This document shows positions 33,561 to 49,977 of a DNA stretch of 64,000 nt, piece by piece. The stretch comes from Sphagnum magellanicum. Lineage: Eukaryota; Streptophyta; Sphagnopsida; Sphagnales; Sphagnaceae. The notes below the pieces were generated by a model. That model did not search any database, had not been told where the DNA came from, and worked only from the letters and a program-made list of their open reading frames with translations. Numbering within the stretch: position 1 is the stretch's first letter; each line of letters begins with the position of its first letter. Both the position numbers and the translations under genes were made by a program. The DNA is taken from positions 805,958 to 869,957 of the forward strand of contig CM038913.1 of the NCBI GenBank assembly GCA_021904315.1. The letters run 5' to 3'.

Positions 33561-36369
33561 GCTTAATTTTTCCTTCACAAAAGGTGAGGCATTTTGAGAA
33601 ACGAAACACCTGATCCAATAGGCATTTGGTTTTTGGAAATGGCCCACCTTTTTTTATCCATTTTTTTCCCCCATAAACCCAACAACTTTATACCAGCCCC
33701 CGCCTCCATGCCCAACACTTTTTTATTTTTGATGTTCGTACTCAGACTTGACCCATAGCTAAAAGTAGCATGGGGTACTAGCCAAATGCCCTTATGTTTG
33801 CCCTTTTAAATACCCAAAGGGTTTTAAGTAGGTTTTAGCCTATAGGGTAGGGATCTCTTAGGTTATAGCTCAACCTTTAGGTTTCCAGGTTTAGGGTTTC
33901 TCTTTTTCAAGCAATCACAAGTTGCAAAACTCTCAAAGTTGTTTTGTTGATGGCAATTGAAAAAGGTTTGATATTATGTTGTAGCGCCACCCCCTTTTTC
34001 TGGGATTGTGAAATCTACAACATGGAAACTAGCTTTCAATGCAACCTTGGACCTATAACTGAGTCATTGTTGTGTGTCGCACCAATGCTAAAGATGTCCA
34101 ATAGCCAAACAAGCTTATAGATGTTTGCAAATTGAAGGTATGTTTTTTGTGCATTACTTATTGGCTTTAGAAGGGGATTTTTGTTGCTTGGAAGACCAAT
34201 TTGCACCTAATCTTTAATTATGCTAAAGGGCAATTGTGTGCAACATGTGTTAGATGTCACAAGTAAAATATGTATGTTCCATAAGTAGACTTCCAACTTC
34301 TTTTTCCATTGATAATGGTGACGATTCCTTTGATGCACCTACCTTACAAGATGAGGTTTCATTGGAGGTTTTTAATCCCTAGTGTGAAATGCTAGTAAAA
34401 TTCATATAAAATATGGATGATTGTGGTGTTTTTTAATATGTTTGACCTTCCAAAAGCTTCCCAAAAGGTACCTTGCCTTCTTTTTTTCCACATTTACTCC
34501 AATTCACACAAACAACTATCTTGGGTCTTTTCATTTTGTTGCAGCACAAAGTCTTTAAGCTTTCGTATTTCGTACCTACAACTACCTATCTCTTGCTTTC
34601 CTTGATGGTTGTGCCTTGAAATTTCCAAGATTTTCTTCAAGTTTTAAGTGAAGCGTTGGTAAAGAACATTGTTTTTCCTGATAACAAGGTGTACTAGAGA
34701 CTTGTTGCTAAAACAATAAAAGTCTAAGCCCCCTTTCTCAAACTAGTTAAATATGCTAAGTTATGGAGTGAGAAAATCAAGATCCAGGAAAATGGTATTG
34801 AAAGGTACTTACAGAACTCATGAAAATGTAAAAACATATTGCGCTAGGAGAGCCTTGGAAAGGGATTATGTCTTTTGTTTATCAGATGCTGGGTGAGTAG
34901 GGTGGAGGAAAGCAATGTGCACAATTAAGCTGGCATCCGGGAATGCTCAAGCATGTAGGAGTGCTGCCACTGATATGGGTGCGACTATGCTACACAGAGA
35001 TCAAACATTGCAGATGCTGTCTGCTCATCCTGAATGGCTTGTGGGTCTTGATGGAATGGGCCTGGTATGTTCTGCACATCTTATCTCTATCTATCTATCT
35101 GTCACCCACACAGTGATGTTGCTACTCTTTCTTTGGGGTTTACCACGATGCATGCTACTCTTGTTATTACCCCTCTAGTCATGTTTGTTTATACTGCTTG
35201 TATGCGTGTGTGTGTGTGTGTTCTTTTGGGGGTATTTCTGCAGTATTGTTTTTCTTCCACTTCTTCCAGTGTGTTCTTCCTGGTTCTGAGAGTGCTTATC
35301 TGGAAAGAAATCCTTCTAGCTGTTCCTTCTTCGTGCATGTTTGAAGCATGGATTGCTTCTGGCCAGTGGCAAGGGTTCTGCACCTGGTATAGTCCTTACC
35401 TTACTTCTTCATAGCATGCCTAAACTTTTGTCCACTCTCCATCAAGTTCAGGGGTACACCCAGCAATGACCAAAGCCCAGGTACCCTAGCAGCATGAGTC
35501 TAATTAACTACAGCCTCCTTTGGATAACTCCTTGAACATGATTCAATCAGAAGATGTTGGGCCACTCCCCTCTCCGAACTTTTGAAAGAATTGGAAACAT
35601 GATACCTGCTCCCTACAAGCAGAACCTAACTCTACACGCATGCACACCATCTGACCTCGAGATGTAGAATCTTAAGTTGGGTACTCAATCTGTGACCTCC
35701 CCTGATGTACAACATAATGGTCAAGCCCATAGCCATCATGATTTATGTAGGGTAAGGCACCAGGTTAGCCTGTTAGGGTGAGCTGAGCTCAGTGATGCAC
35801 CCAACATAATGTGCAAACCTAAGGGTGAGGGTATTCCTGCTCTGGGGTGACAGATTCAACAATTTAAAATAAAAATCATGTTCATCAGACACATTTTGGT
35901 CACTAGTAACTTGTATGATCATCAGCAGAAGAAGATTATGTAATAGAATGTGATCAAGAAAATGACATAATCTTGCCACCATAAGCCTTAACATATGTGT
36001 ACTAGTGTTCTTGACATAAGTTGTGGTGTTACTTGGCATCATAAGGATTCATTTGTACGAAAAAATCTCAGTCAAACTATTGACACAATTTTGTTCGATT
36101 AGCCTTTCAGTTGCAAAACATATGCACAAGTTTGGGGGGAATTTAGGCCTTCTAAATGAGTATCACCTTTTTGATGGTGGTCAATTGCTACAACAGTTCT
36201 ACATGACATTTGTAATGTTTGTTGATGTAAAGAAAGTCCAGAAATTCCTTAAACTACTTTGACAACATGTTATAACACACAATTTTCTGAATGGCACGAG
36301 AGTCAACTTTGCAATCTTGGTGTTGCAACTTGTAAAATCCACCTATTTCTGATGGGTCTTTATGGCAGT
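33561..36369. other. Intergenic DNA with a possible exon relic
   Basis: No gene was identified. The stretch 34910-35065 on the plus strand is open, has balanced composition and reads LASGNAQACRSAATDMG and LSAHPEWLVGLDGMG before a GTATGT donor-like site, so it may be an orphan exon or pseudogene piece. A TCTA run (35086-35100) and a TG run (35207-35221) follow. The rest is featureless. Confidence 0.25.
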
Positions 36370-36492
36370 GGGTAAAGTTCTAAGTCGAGGGCATTACTGA
36401 AATCAGGCCTACATTTCGTTACTGTCTCATGCTGGCCCTTTTTCAGTAAAACTCTCAGTTTTCAGTAATGCCCTCAACTGAGAGCTTTACCC
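36370..36492. repeat. 123-bp foldback (33-bp arms)
   Basis: The left arm 36370-36402 (GGGTAAAGTTCTAAGTCGAG...) and right arm 36460-36492 are inverted copies, 30 of 33 positions identical, around a 57-bp spacer. A second, smaller inverted pair (CTCTCAGTT / AACTGAGAG) overlaps the right arm, so two alternative folds are possible. It could be a foldback MITE or a small-RNA precursor. Confidence 0.8.
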
Positions 36493-36849
36493 TATGCAAA
36501 AGAATTGTTGATTTCATTTGGTCAGCTTGAAATAGTTGATTATCAACTAACAGACTTTGGTTATTTGTTACTTGATGACACTTTCATCGACAAAATAATT
36601 AGTACATGTTATTGGATTTGATCATATTCTTGTTGTTTTGAATAACATTGTTGCATATGAATGCAACATTACCAATCTTATTATTTGAGTTTTCAAAAAA
36701 AAAAAGACAGGAGTCAAAAAGTTTTCAGACTCAACATATTCTAGTGTTGAGTGTGCACCCATAGTTCATGCCCTTGTCAGTAAGCTCAACCCAAAATGGC
36801 AAAGAACTCAAATACAAGTAGGCAAAAAGAATTCTTGCAGGCAATGAGG

Positions 36850-37165
36850 TGAGGTAGCATGCACCCAGGGGGCCCAGGTTTTTGTTTCTTTTGGGGTAGG
36901 TGAGGGTGTTGGATTTTTGCTGTTCTCAAAATGTTCCCATGAAATTCCCATCGAGTTCTCAATGAATTTTTAACATAACATTCAAGTTCCCAATGTGTTC
37001 CTCAACATGTTCCCCATAGCTCCTCACTTTATCTCATATCCTTTGCCCTGAGCTCTACCCTTTAACCTATGTAAGGAACCTAAAGGAGGAGATTACAACA
37101 TATCTATTTTGGGATTGTCTCAACTAGTGTTGTGTGAGTATTTGATTTTTCAATAGTGGTTAATA
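36850..37165 (+). repeat. Dispersed repeat family C, copy 1
   Basis: Matches 58020-58260 in the same orientation: GGGCCCA, GTGTTGGATTTTTGCTGTTC versus GTGTTGAATTTTTTGTTGTTC, GTTCCCAATGTG/GTTCCCAATGCG, CTCACTTTATCTCA, and TTTGCCCTGAGCTCTACC versus TTGCCCTAAGTTTTACT. The tail ACTAGTGTTGTGTGAGTATTTG (37127 onwards) recurs at 63652. Confidence 0.7.
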
Positions 37166-40100
37166 GATTTTAAGGGATTGAAAGACCCTCCAAGGCTAGT
37201 CTTCTGTTTTCTTTTCAACTTAAGAACAGACAGTTTTGAAATCTTTCACATATTCATATTTTAAAAGAATGAGTCAACCCTATGTGTTGCAAAACTCGTG
37301 TCTCAGGGTATAAGGCACATGTTTTTATCAAACATCTAATTGAGAATAGACCAAGAGGTTTTCCCAAATACTAGTATTGGGCTAGTTCTTTTGGTATTGT
37401 CAATCCTTCAAACAAAATGCCCCAAGTTTAAAAATAATTATGTTTGTACTTAGTTTTTATTTTGTTGAACGTGTTATATATGTATTTGCATAAAGTCAAG
37501 GTGAAAGGGTTAGAAGGGAAAAATAGGTCCTCACATGAGCACATGTTGGCATTGTACTAAAACAATAGTATTGACAATCTATGGACTTCATAATTCATAC
37601 TCATAGAGAAAAAAACACGGAAGTTTAATGAACTTCAATAGTTGGAAAACTGAATATGTATTATTTGTGGAACTACACACAATTATGTTACATGATATTG
37701 TTAAGTAAATGAAAGTTAAAAGGTCTTAATGAATCACATGTAACATGTTTGTTAAATGTGGTTCAAAGTTCCCGAAACCAAATAATAATGATTATTTTGC
37801 AACACAAACTTCATGTAGAAACTGCTAGTCTACTGACCAAGAATCTTGACATTTGGCACAATCATTATTTTCAAGAACCTCATGTAACCTACTTATAAAT
37901 ATGGTAGAATATGTGCCTTATGCATAATGCATACCACAAATAAAAATGTGTTTACCATATCTAATTGCATCAACACAAACATCAAATGAGCATGTCTTCA
38001 ATTGCACATCATCACCAAAAGTTGCAAACATCTACACATTGTAGAAAACAACAAAATTGCCATGAAAATTTTGCATCACATTGTCATAGAAAGTGGTTCA
38101 CACACATTCGAAAATTCTTCCTATTCAACTTCATCCTTGAACTCAACATGGCCTGCCAATGTTTTCTACACCAAGGAAATCATAACTTTTTTTGACAAAG
38201 ATTCTCCAAGATGGAAAGACAACCCTAGGGCGCAAATGGATTTTGCAATGTTCAATGGCATAAATCCCTTATCACAAAAAACATTAAATATTTTACAAAT
38301 GTGCTTCTTTTGGAAGAGATTTGTGGAAGAAAAAAACCAAAAATGGCATTTAGTGTAACATGCACCTTCTTAGTAACTAATGTTCATTCAAGTGGACCTT
38401 TGAGACAATTAAATGCCTATTCTAAATATTTCACATACATGGTTTTATGCTTCATATTAAGGTGGTTTTTCATGGTTATTATGCCATTTGCCTTGTGGTA
38501 AACAATTAGTCCCTTGCTCCATTTAGTGCACAAAGCCAAAATTTCTAGGCCAATCACATTGATACGTCAAATGATGCATCTCATAATATGGTTTTGATTG
38601 AGATTTGTTGGTTGATGGTTGTTCATCTCATAGAAAGTTCATGCAGATGAATTCCAATTGTAAGGCTTCCAAATAAACTTTTGCTTCCTTAAGCTCCCCA
38701 TGTACAACTCAAAAACATTAACCTCATCACCATCACCACCAACTACCTTTATAGCCTCTACAACTTGTTATGGGTTTTCATTAATGGGTTTCAGGTTTTC
38801 AATATTGCTACTAAAACACATCCTACAAATGTTGGTGATGGAGCAACACCAATAAAATTTATATCAGCAATCCAATTTTTGGAAATTTTGCCATGTGAGT
38901 TGAGAACCTATGTTTTTTGGAAGCCAAAACTTGATGGTGGTGAGAATAATGAGCAATGTAAACCATGGTGGAGATCCTTTTAGTGCAAGTCACTGACCAC
39001 AAAGAAAACATTAACATCACACAAAACAACAATTGTCTCACCAAATGAAAGACAGATCACTTGTATGAAAAGTTTTTTGTTTGTCTCCAAATTCGAAGGG
39101 TGAGAGTTAAGCTTGGTGACACCCAATAACACATGAAAAAAAATTAAAGCATTCACTTAAACCTTTCAAAGAACATAGAACACATGCAACCTTGAGAGCT
39201 TGCATTGAAATGTAAACTCAAAAACAGAAAGCTGCAACAAGCTTTTTGAAATTTCCATACAAAACACAAGGATTTGCAAAAACACAACATAAAAGCTATG
39301 TAAAAACCAATAATCTCAAGACTTAAGACTCAACTAGGAAAAAAAAAAAATTAACTTATAAAACAAAATAAAAACATCAAGCTTCTAACAATGAGAATAG
39401 GGCACAAGATTATAAGGTGATTCATGGCTCTTGGGGGAAAGAAAAACTCTTAATCATTGTCCAACATTGCATGATAAAGAGTGACTTCCTTTGTTTTGAG
39501 GTAGAGGATCTGGAGCACCTTCTCAAGCTTGCTCCTCCTCCTCCTCCTCCTCCCTTTCCACAATGGGGACAAAAGAAGCCCACATTGTAGATCTTCAATC
39601 TACAACAGCCAAAAAACCATCTAAATTGAAATCAAAAACTATATAAGAAATGAGTGCATTCATTAAATGTCATTGAAGTTCCTAGATATTCAAGATAGTT
39701 GTAACATCAAAACACATTGTAGTAAGCACAAAGGTGGTCAAACATAAGCTTCACGATGAGCATATATATAATACAATTTGGAAACAACTTTGGGCAAACA
39801 AACAATATAAGCAATAGCTGTTTTAAATCAATTTCAAGCTTAACATTAGATAAGGCTCATCATGGTTTGAAGGATTAGCGCACAATGGTTGTTTGACCTT
39901 TGAAGGTTTTTAATTAAACGTTTACATAGAGTTCATCAGTTGTAAGATTATCATCTTTTTGGTCCAAAGTTTGTCATCAGCATTTTGGGCAAATTTATTT
40001 TCTCACAGACGCAACTTTTTCCAATAAGAATTTGGTTGGGGTCCTCCACACCTGCCTTCATGTTAGTGAGCCCCACAAAATAAGGGCAGACTGCTTTACC

Positions 40101-43100
40101 ACATGTGCAACTTGCCATGTCTCATGCTGCACTGCTGCCCACTGTTGCTTTTCTGCATCATTTTATCATGCTCATGACTTTCATCCAGGGCTTGAGCAAG
40201 GGCAGTCTGGATGCCTGGAAATGTTGTAGTTCCATAAGTTCCATAGATGCTTTCCATACACCTGCCACAGTAGTACCACAAACAGATGAAGGGATCTAAT
40301 GTGGCAAGTGCATCATGGGTTCAGTCAATGTTTCTTACAATATAAGATAGGACCCACTTTCTGTTTTACAAATAAAGCAATTTTCTCAGATAGCCTAGAA
40401 ACTTGCATTCAGGAAATTCTTTCCACTCTCTCAAGCAGTGGATTCTCTGAAAACATGGGGAATTGCAGTACATGACATGTGAACGACATCAGTGCATAGT
40501 GCATAACAGATGCTTGTATCAAAATTGCCCAATTCCAGTGAGCCCCTTATTGTCAAGGAAAGCTCACTCCACCTGCACCAAGTGGTCATTTACAAATCTC
40601 CTTCCCAGTACTGCTAAGGGCAAAAATGAGCCTTGAGGTTGCTGTGCTTCTGCTTACGGCCCCTTTGACACCCATTCAACTTCATCAAGCTGCCAAATAG
40701 GAAGCAAAAAACCTGTAGTTATCCCCATTGACATAATTGTTTCAAAGTGTGCAACCCAGGCTGGGTCTTATGTATAGGAGGGAATAAAGTTTGGAGGCAG
40801 AGAATGCAAAAGTTTAGTGTCACTGAGTGAGCACACAGATACCAAGTTACTTCAAAAATGACATGAAAACATGGCAATGGCAAATGCACCTTTGCTTTTC
40901 GCTTTATTTGAATGGCAGCTTCTTTCATATTTGAGATTGCTGATATAAGAGGGTTAGCTGACACACCAGGAGCCCTGCATCAAGCCAGCTGTGTTTGCAC
41001 TCCCATAGCATCAGACTACATAGACCACATGGTAAACACTTGAATTCAAAATAACTGAGTCATATTCATTTCAATACATATGCCTTTGCTGCTTTGAACT
41101 CTTGGGTTACAGAGAACTGTGGGTAGCAAAACCCAGCAAGTTTGTGTAGTCAGTTTTAGCAGATGATTGCACCAAAATTACCTGCAGGTCTGTTGCATAT
41201 GTTGCATAGTCTAAAGGCAGCACTGCATTACTAGATAGCCACATTGCCAATAGGCCCAACAATTTTGTAGCTGCAAGCAAAGAAAATATCACCTTGTGCT
41301 GGAGACTCAAATATCCATTTGCAAAACATTGTGCTATCTACTTGTCTACCTACTGCACAGAGAAGACAAATACTTACTCTGAAAAACGAACCTTTACTCA
41401 GGATTTTCCTCAACTTTTATGCATGTTTTTCTTTTGATTTTTCTTCCTCTCAGAACTATAGAAAAATTGAAATGCAATCTGCCATTTGAAAGAAGATGAA
41501 ATATGATCATGAAATATCGAACCTATATTGGTAATTCACTGTATCAAGCTTCAAGGATCACAAGCAGGGGGAGAGCCAAGCAGTCCACTTATGAGTTATT
41601 TAAATTGAATGTGGGCTGGGAATTTTTGAAGGCATTGCTGTTCCCTGTCCCAAGTTATCATGGAATGCACAACTTGTCAAAGTTGCTTACACTGGAACTT
41701 TTTGCCTAGGCTTATGCCCAGGTTGCTCCACATCCACTTTGTTTGGCTCCCTCCATGGCTACTTGCACTACACCATTAGCTTTCTCTGCCTGCAGTACAG
41801 GCCAATAGTACTTGCGTGCAATTCCATGCAATCTTCCAAAAACTGTGTCAATGACATGCACATTTCTCTCATGGGTGTCACCAATGGGGCACAATTTTTT
41901 CTTACATGTTCATGCATGTTCATCAGCTTCTTCATCACATTTTACACACTGTGGAAATCACTTTCCACTTTCATAAGAAAGAAACAAAACCCACATTCAG
42001 TTTCTTGTGGCTGCGAAGTTCCACAAAGCAGGAAATCTGATATTTAGGGAACAATACTTCATGACTATCATCTACAGTGAAAAAAATCTAGCTTCAACAC
42101 CCAACATCAATAAAAAGTTAAAATTGCAGCAAAAGAGGATATTGTTGCAAATCCACCCTCCTAATATTTAGGGAACACATTCAAACCACAAAAGGAGTAG
42201 ATGCCCATTGTGAAGAAGAATGACAATTTGTAATCCAATTTGCCCAAAAGTACATTCAACTACCTTTTCTTTCTTAAAAATCTTCAACTACTCCCTTCTC
42301 CCCCAACAGATTCATTTGTGCATTTGTCCTCTTCCTCATTTTCAGGCAACAAAGCAGCCTGATGAAGAATCAGTTCCACCAACCACAGCTGCCTCAACCA
42401 CTCCTATTATCTGTGGTACCAATTCCTGTTGCTTCCAGACCAGTGTCTGTATTCACCCCTGTACTCCTATAACATCTGTTACTATTTCCTCTCATGCTGC
42501 ACCTTCCTCTTTCTTGGGCCCCACCTTTTGTTGTTTGATCCCAGATCTCCATCCTCCAACCCTTCATCAGACTTGACCATTTAATCTTGAACCCCATAAT
42601 TTTTCCCTTCCACAAACTTTAACTTTTTCCTTCAGCAGAATCACATCTATACCCCAAAGGAACAGGACCACTCAATTTACAATCACAAAAAACATTTTGA
42701 AATTTTTAGCACAACAAGATGGTTTGCCAGTTGCAAGTGATGGTCGATCTAACTTGAAGTAACCTAACTCCAGAGGCTGCCAACAAAAGTTGTAAAGACA
42801 TAAGCATATAGCTTTCTAGACACAAAAACACTGCATCATGGGGAAATAAGTAACGTAGAAGGCCAACAAACTGCACACCCAAATATCCAATTTTTGAAGC
42901 TCCCTAAACCCAAGAGGCATCATATGCATTTCCAGCTAAACCCTAAAAACATCTTTTAAAGCCCATAACACAGACCTGTCATTAAAGATGTACTTTGGTG
43001 TTCTTGCATTTTCCATATTGCAATGAACTTTGAAACAATTCTAATCACCTCCACTGAATGCCTAACCATTACCCAACAGATACAATAGGCAAAAGGAACA

Positions 43101-43256
43101 TGGCCTCAGTCGACTTGACAAACCTTTTTCACACCACCCACTAAACCCTTTCACCAAAACTGTTTCCAGAGCTTCATGCAGACAGTCAGTATGTTCCCCT
43201 TCCACTTCAACCAACCTTGTTTCCAATGGTACATTCGAGCAGTGAAGTAACCACAT
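37166..43256. other. Intergenic DNA between repeats and the receptor kinase
   Basis: No gene was recognised in 6 kb. Features seen: a CTC trinucleotide run (about 39528-39552), and moderately GC-balanced DNA at 40.0-43.5 kb whose short frames (for example 41712-41894 minus, 42220-42576 plus, 43062-43487 minus) show no domain. The absence of recognisable transposon motifs in 40-43 kb contrasts with the rest of the window. Confidence 0.4.
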
Positions 43257-43710
43257 CCTGTGCTCAGGTGGACGCACAATAAGGAGCAAACTAGAATGAT
43301 CGACCAACCTGTTCCAAATGATAGGTACATTGTTGGATTTTTTTTTCCCTTTTGTGCATTTTTTTTTTAGGGTTTTTTTCAGGGGAAACCGGAAATGATC
43401 TCCATTGTCCATGGGTGACTGAAAATGATTGAACTCAATTGTCAAGAAATCTTTGGAGAAATAAGACACCACACATGTCTTTTTCACTAATCAAAGGTAA
43501 CTAATTTACCACTGGGCAAAAGCTACTTTGCTAACACACAACAACCTTATGGTGAACCCTAGACTGACTTGACGGCAAGGCACGTCAGCATCCAAACTGA
43601 AATGACACAGGTAAACTCCACTCCAGCATGAAGCTAGGGCATCCTGTGCTCACAGGAAGACATATATAAAAAGCAAGCTAGATGAACCAAACTGGTTCCA
43701 ATGATACAGA
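43257..43710. repeat. Diverged ~65-bp direct repeats 385 bp apart
   Basis: CCTGTGCTCAGGTGGACGCA through CCTGTTCCAAATGATA (from 43257) recurs as CCTGTGCTCACAGGAAGACA through CTGGTTCCAATGATA (from 43642). The second copy ends about 200 bp beyond the stop codon of the receptor kinase. Confidence 0.6.
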
Positions 43711-43913
43711 CCAAGGAAGGACCAGTACACACCTACAAACCCCTGCAATTGTCAAAACACTCACCAACCCATGTAACAGTGTTGATGTTTTACAATGCAC
43801 CCCTCACAAGAAAAAAGCAGCAATTATAGGTACTAAATTGGCAGGTTCGCCAAACCGATCACAAAATGAAACAGAGCATAAAAACTGACTTTCCTGTGTA
43901 GTTTTGTTATGAT

Positions 43914-47067
<3,154 letters not shown>

Positions 47068-47700
47068 TGCTCACTTTCCTGCTGCTGCTGCTCCTAGTGC
47101 GACTGCTGCAAACAACAGTAGACAAACTCATGAACGTCCTTATGAACCCATGTTCCGCACAGTCACACGGCAGCAGCTTGCAGATGAAAGCTCCTTCCTT
47201 CTACTACAGCTGCTTCTAGTCCATCATGTGGCTAGAGATCAAGAACCTCGGGCCGGCGTCCTGCATTCTCGATAAACACCCACTGCCTAGCTAGCTAAAA
47301 GAGTTGTATCTGCAAGCTCTCAACATTCACAGATGATCATGACCCACGCACATGAAAAGAACACTAGAAGTACAGCTGCATCAGGCATTCAAGCTCGTTC
47401 TAATTCCAACTTCATGATACTAGATCAGCTGCTGCAACTCATGGGAAGAAAAAAACAAACAAACAACAAGCTTTCTCCAAGGCAAACAAAGATCGGAGGA
47501 GACGAATGAGTAGCGAGCGAGCCTGTCGCCGGTGCGACGGCGTTGCCAGGGCAGCTAGGGTCCAAGCGCAAGCGCAGCAGCCGGAACCTGGACGCGTGCG
47601 AACCGGGTAGGAACTGGAAACCAAACAAACAGGGGCAGGAAACTACTGTGTTCTTTACCCTCGTAATAACCACATAATTACTCTCCCTTGTAGGGCCTGC
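47068..47700 (-). promoter_or_regulatory. 5' UTR/promoter region of the LTP-receptor kinase
   Basis: Upstream of the ATG at 47067 the DNA is GC-richer than its surroundings, with a CpG-dense block at 47510-47610 (GCGAGCGAGCCTGTCGCCGG) that is likely promoter or leader. Open frames on either strand here are composition effects. No clear TATA box was fixed. Confidence 0.45.
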
Positions 47701-47724
47701 TTCAGTCCTAGGCTATTAGAAAGC

Positions 47725-48100
47725 ACCAAGTGGGCCAAAATCACCTTCACTGGTCCATAATGACCTAATAAGTGGGCCAGAATTGCCTTAAGTGGGTCTT
47801 AATCTCCTTAGTGGGCCCTATTGACCTAACTTGGCCAGAACCACCTTAATTGAGTCACCATCACCCTGAATAGTGGGCCCTATTCACTTCAGTGGGCCAG
47901 GATCACCTTAAGTGGGTCATCATCACCTTAGTGGGGCATAATCCACCTTAAGTGGGTCAAAATCACCCTAATGGTCCATATGTACCTGACTGGGACAGAA
48001 ACACCTTAAGTGGGTCAAAAGCACCATAATCGGCTATAATGGCCTAACTAGGCCAAACACCATTACTGGGGCATAATCATCTTAAGTGGGTCATCAACTA
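47725..48100. repeat. Degenerate ~20-bp tandem array upstream of the receptor kinase
   Basis: Around 18-20 units with consensus CACCTTAAGTGGGTCATAAT, alternating GTGGGCC and GTGGGTC variants. It starts about 660 bp upstream of the receptor-kinase ATG, so it lies in the distal promoter. Confidence 0.9.
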
Positions 48101-49977
48101 GCTGTACCATTTGGCTTCAAAAATACTAGTAATTGCATAATGGTTTTCTGAAATTCCCAAGCCTCTCTCTTTCTATCTCTCACTCACTCACTCATTGCTT
48201 GCCACATGAGAGTGCAAATTTACAGTCACAAGTGTGCAGTTTAGTAGCTAGATTATAGAGAGAGTTGGGGAAATAATTGCACTCAATTTTGGATGTTATA
48301 CACAATGGTGGTAGAGACCCACATATTGGGGGAAGGTGGACCTGCTGCTCTTAGTGTATGAGAGAGAACATCTGCTCCCAAGCGACTCCCCTAATTTTTT
48401 AACCCTATTATGCATTGGGCTCTACTTCTACTAGTTTAAGGTAGTCAAAAGGGGTAGACCTCAAAATTAGGAAAGGGCTGCCCATTTGAGCAGGCTGTGC
48501 TTAGCATTAAAAGTACAAAAGGTGGCAGAAGTTGTTGTTGTTCCATGGGAATGACAGAAGCCTGGTCCCTTTGATTGCCAAATGCAGCTTCCAAATGAGG
48601 AGGTGCTTTCAAATACAAAGGAAAAAATTGTGAATGGTGGAAAGTCTCTTTGATTGAGAGAAGGCATGCTTACAACTGATGGCGGTGCTTTCAAATATGT
48701 ACAAAGATTGCTGCTTTACACTATAGTGAACCATTCAATCTAAATTGGTCCTTGTTTCTTGTTTCTTTTTCTCTGCCTTTCTTGGGTGTTTTCTTTTTAT
48801 GAAGTTTGGCAGGGTTTCGTCATTCAAGCTCTTGCCTATTCAATCTCTTGTCTATAGTGTGAAGTTACTAAGCAACCCAAGTTGAAAATATGGGTGGCAA
48901 CCAGTGTTGTTCTGGTATCAGGTATTCGAGATACCAGAATGTTCATGCTAGCAAGTTTTTTATTTTTGCATTTTTTGTAAAGGGTTTATTTATAATTTTC
49001 AAAAAATCCAGGTTTTTGGTACCAGTAGGGTATCAATAAGTTGCTGCCTGTAAATTAACGGTATCAATATTATGAACATGGGTATGTCAGAATTCCACCT
49101 GGCCAAATAACAACCCAGGTCCTGATATGGCTTTTGGTGTGAAAGTATGTATGTTTTCAAGTTCATTTAGAATAAAAGAGTCCTAGAATGGGTAGAATCA
49201 CAAGCAAAAAGAAAGAACACAAACATTCAGCATCCAAGCAACTCATCCAACAAGCATCATGACGCATGAGCAAGTTGAGGCTGTAAAAATCCAAAATGTT
49301 GCAATTAGTAATGTACATGTTCAAAAATTTGAATGCAAAATTTGAGTAGATCTACAACCCATTCAACATCTAACATCTTCAAACCCAAGATTCAATATTT
49401 TCAAAATATCTTGCATTCTCAAGCAAGTCTTCATTTTCTTTCAACAAAGTCTCCTTTGTCCAAAGTAACTCAACCTTGTGAAGACCTTTCATTAGCCTCT
49501 TGTGATCAAACCATTGACCCAAAGAACCTAGCTGAAGGTAACTTAGGTGCTAAAGGAATTGCAATTTGATTGGGATTCAAAAAAGCCATACTAGTGTTCA
49601 ACAACAACAAAACCAACACATCATATTGTTGCACCAACCTGGCAATGTGATCTCTAATGTGGTCCATGATACATTTCATGCTTTTAAATCACAAATCAAG
49701 CATCGAAGTGAACATGTCATATGAGATTTTTCTTGAGATGAGGTTTTTGCAAAACCTAGAAAAGGACATAACATGTTAACAACTTTTGTAGCCATTCTAT
49801 CATTAAAAATTTTATTTTTTTATCAAATTCCCCACATTGCATTAAAGGAACAACAACTCAACACACATACTCCTTCCATATCATCCCCATGATTATCAAA
49901 ATAACAAATAATGCATCAAATAATAACCAATACCTCTTATGTTGGTTCAACAAACATCGATAGACAACAAGGTTTAG
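48101..49977. other. Intergenic DNA
   Basis: No gene recognised. It includes a CTCACTCACTCACTC run (48178-48193) and a repeated GGTATCA-type word pair (48915-49050). Frames at 48467-48694 (minus) and 49333-49569 (plus) show no known domain. Confidence 0.5.
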
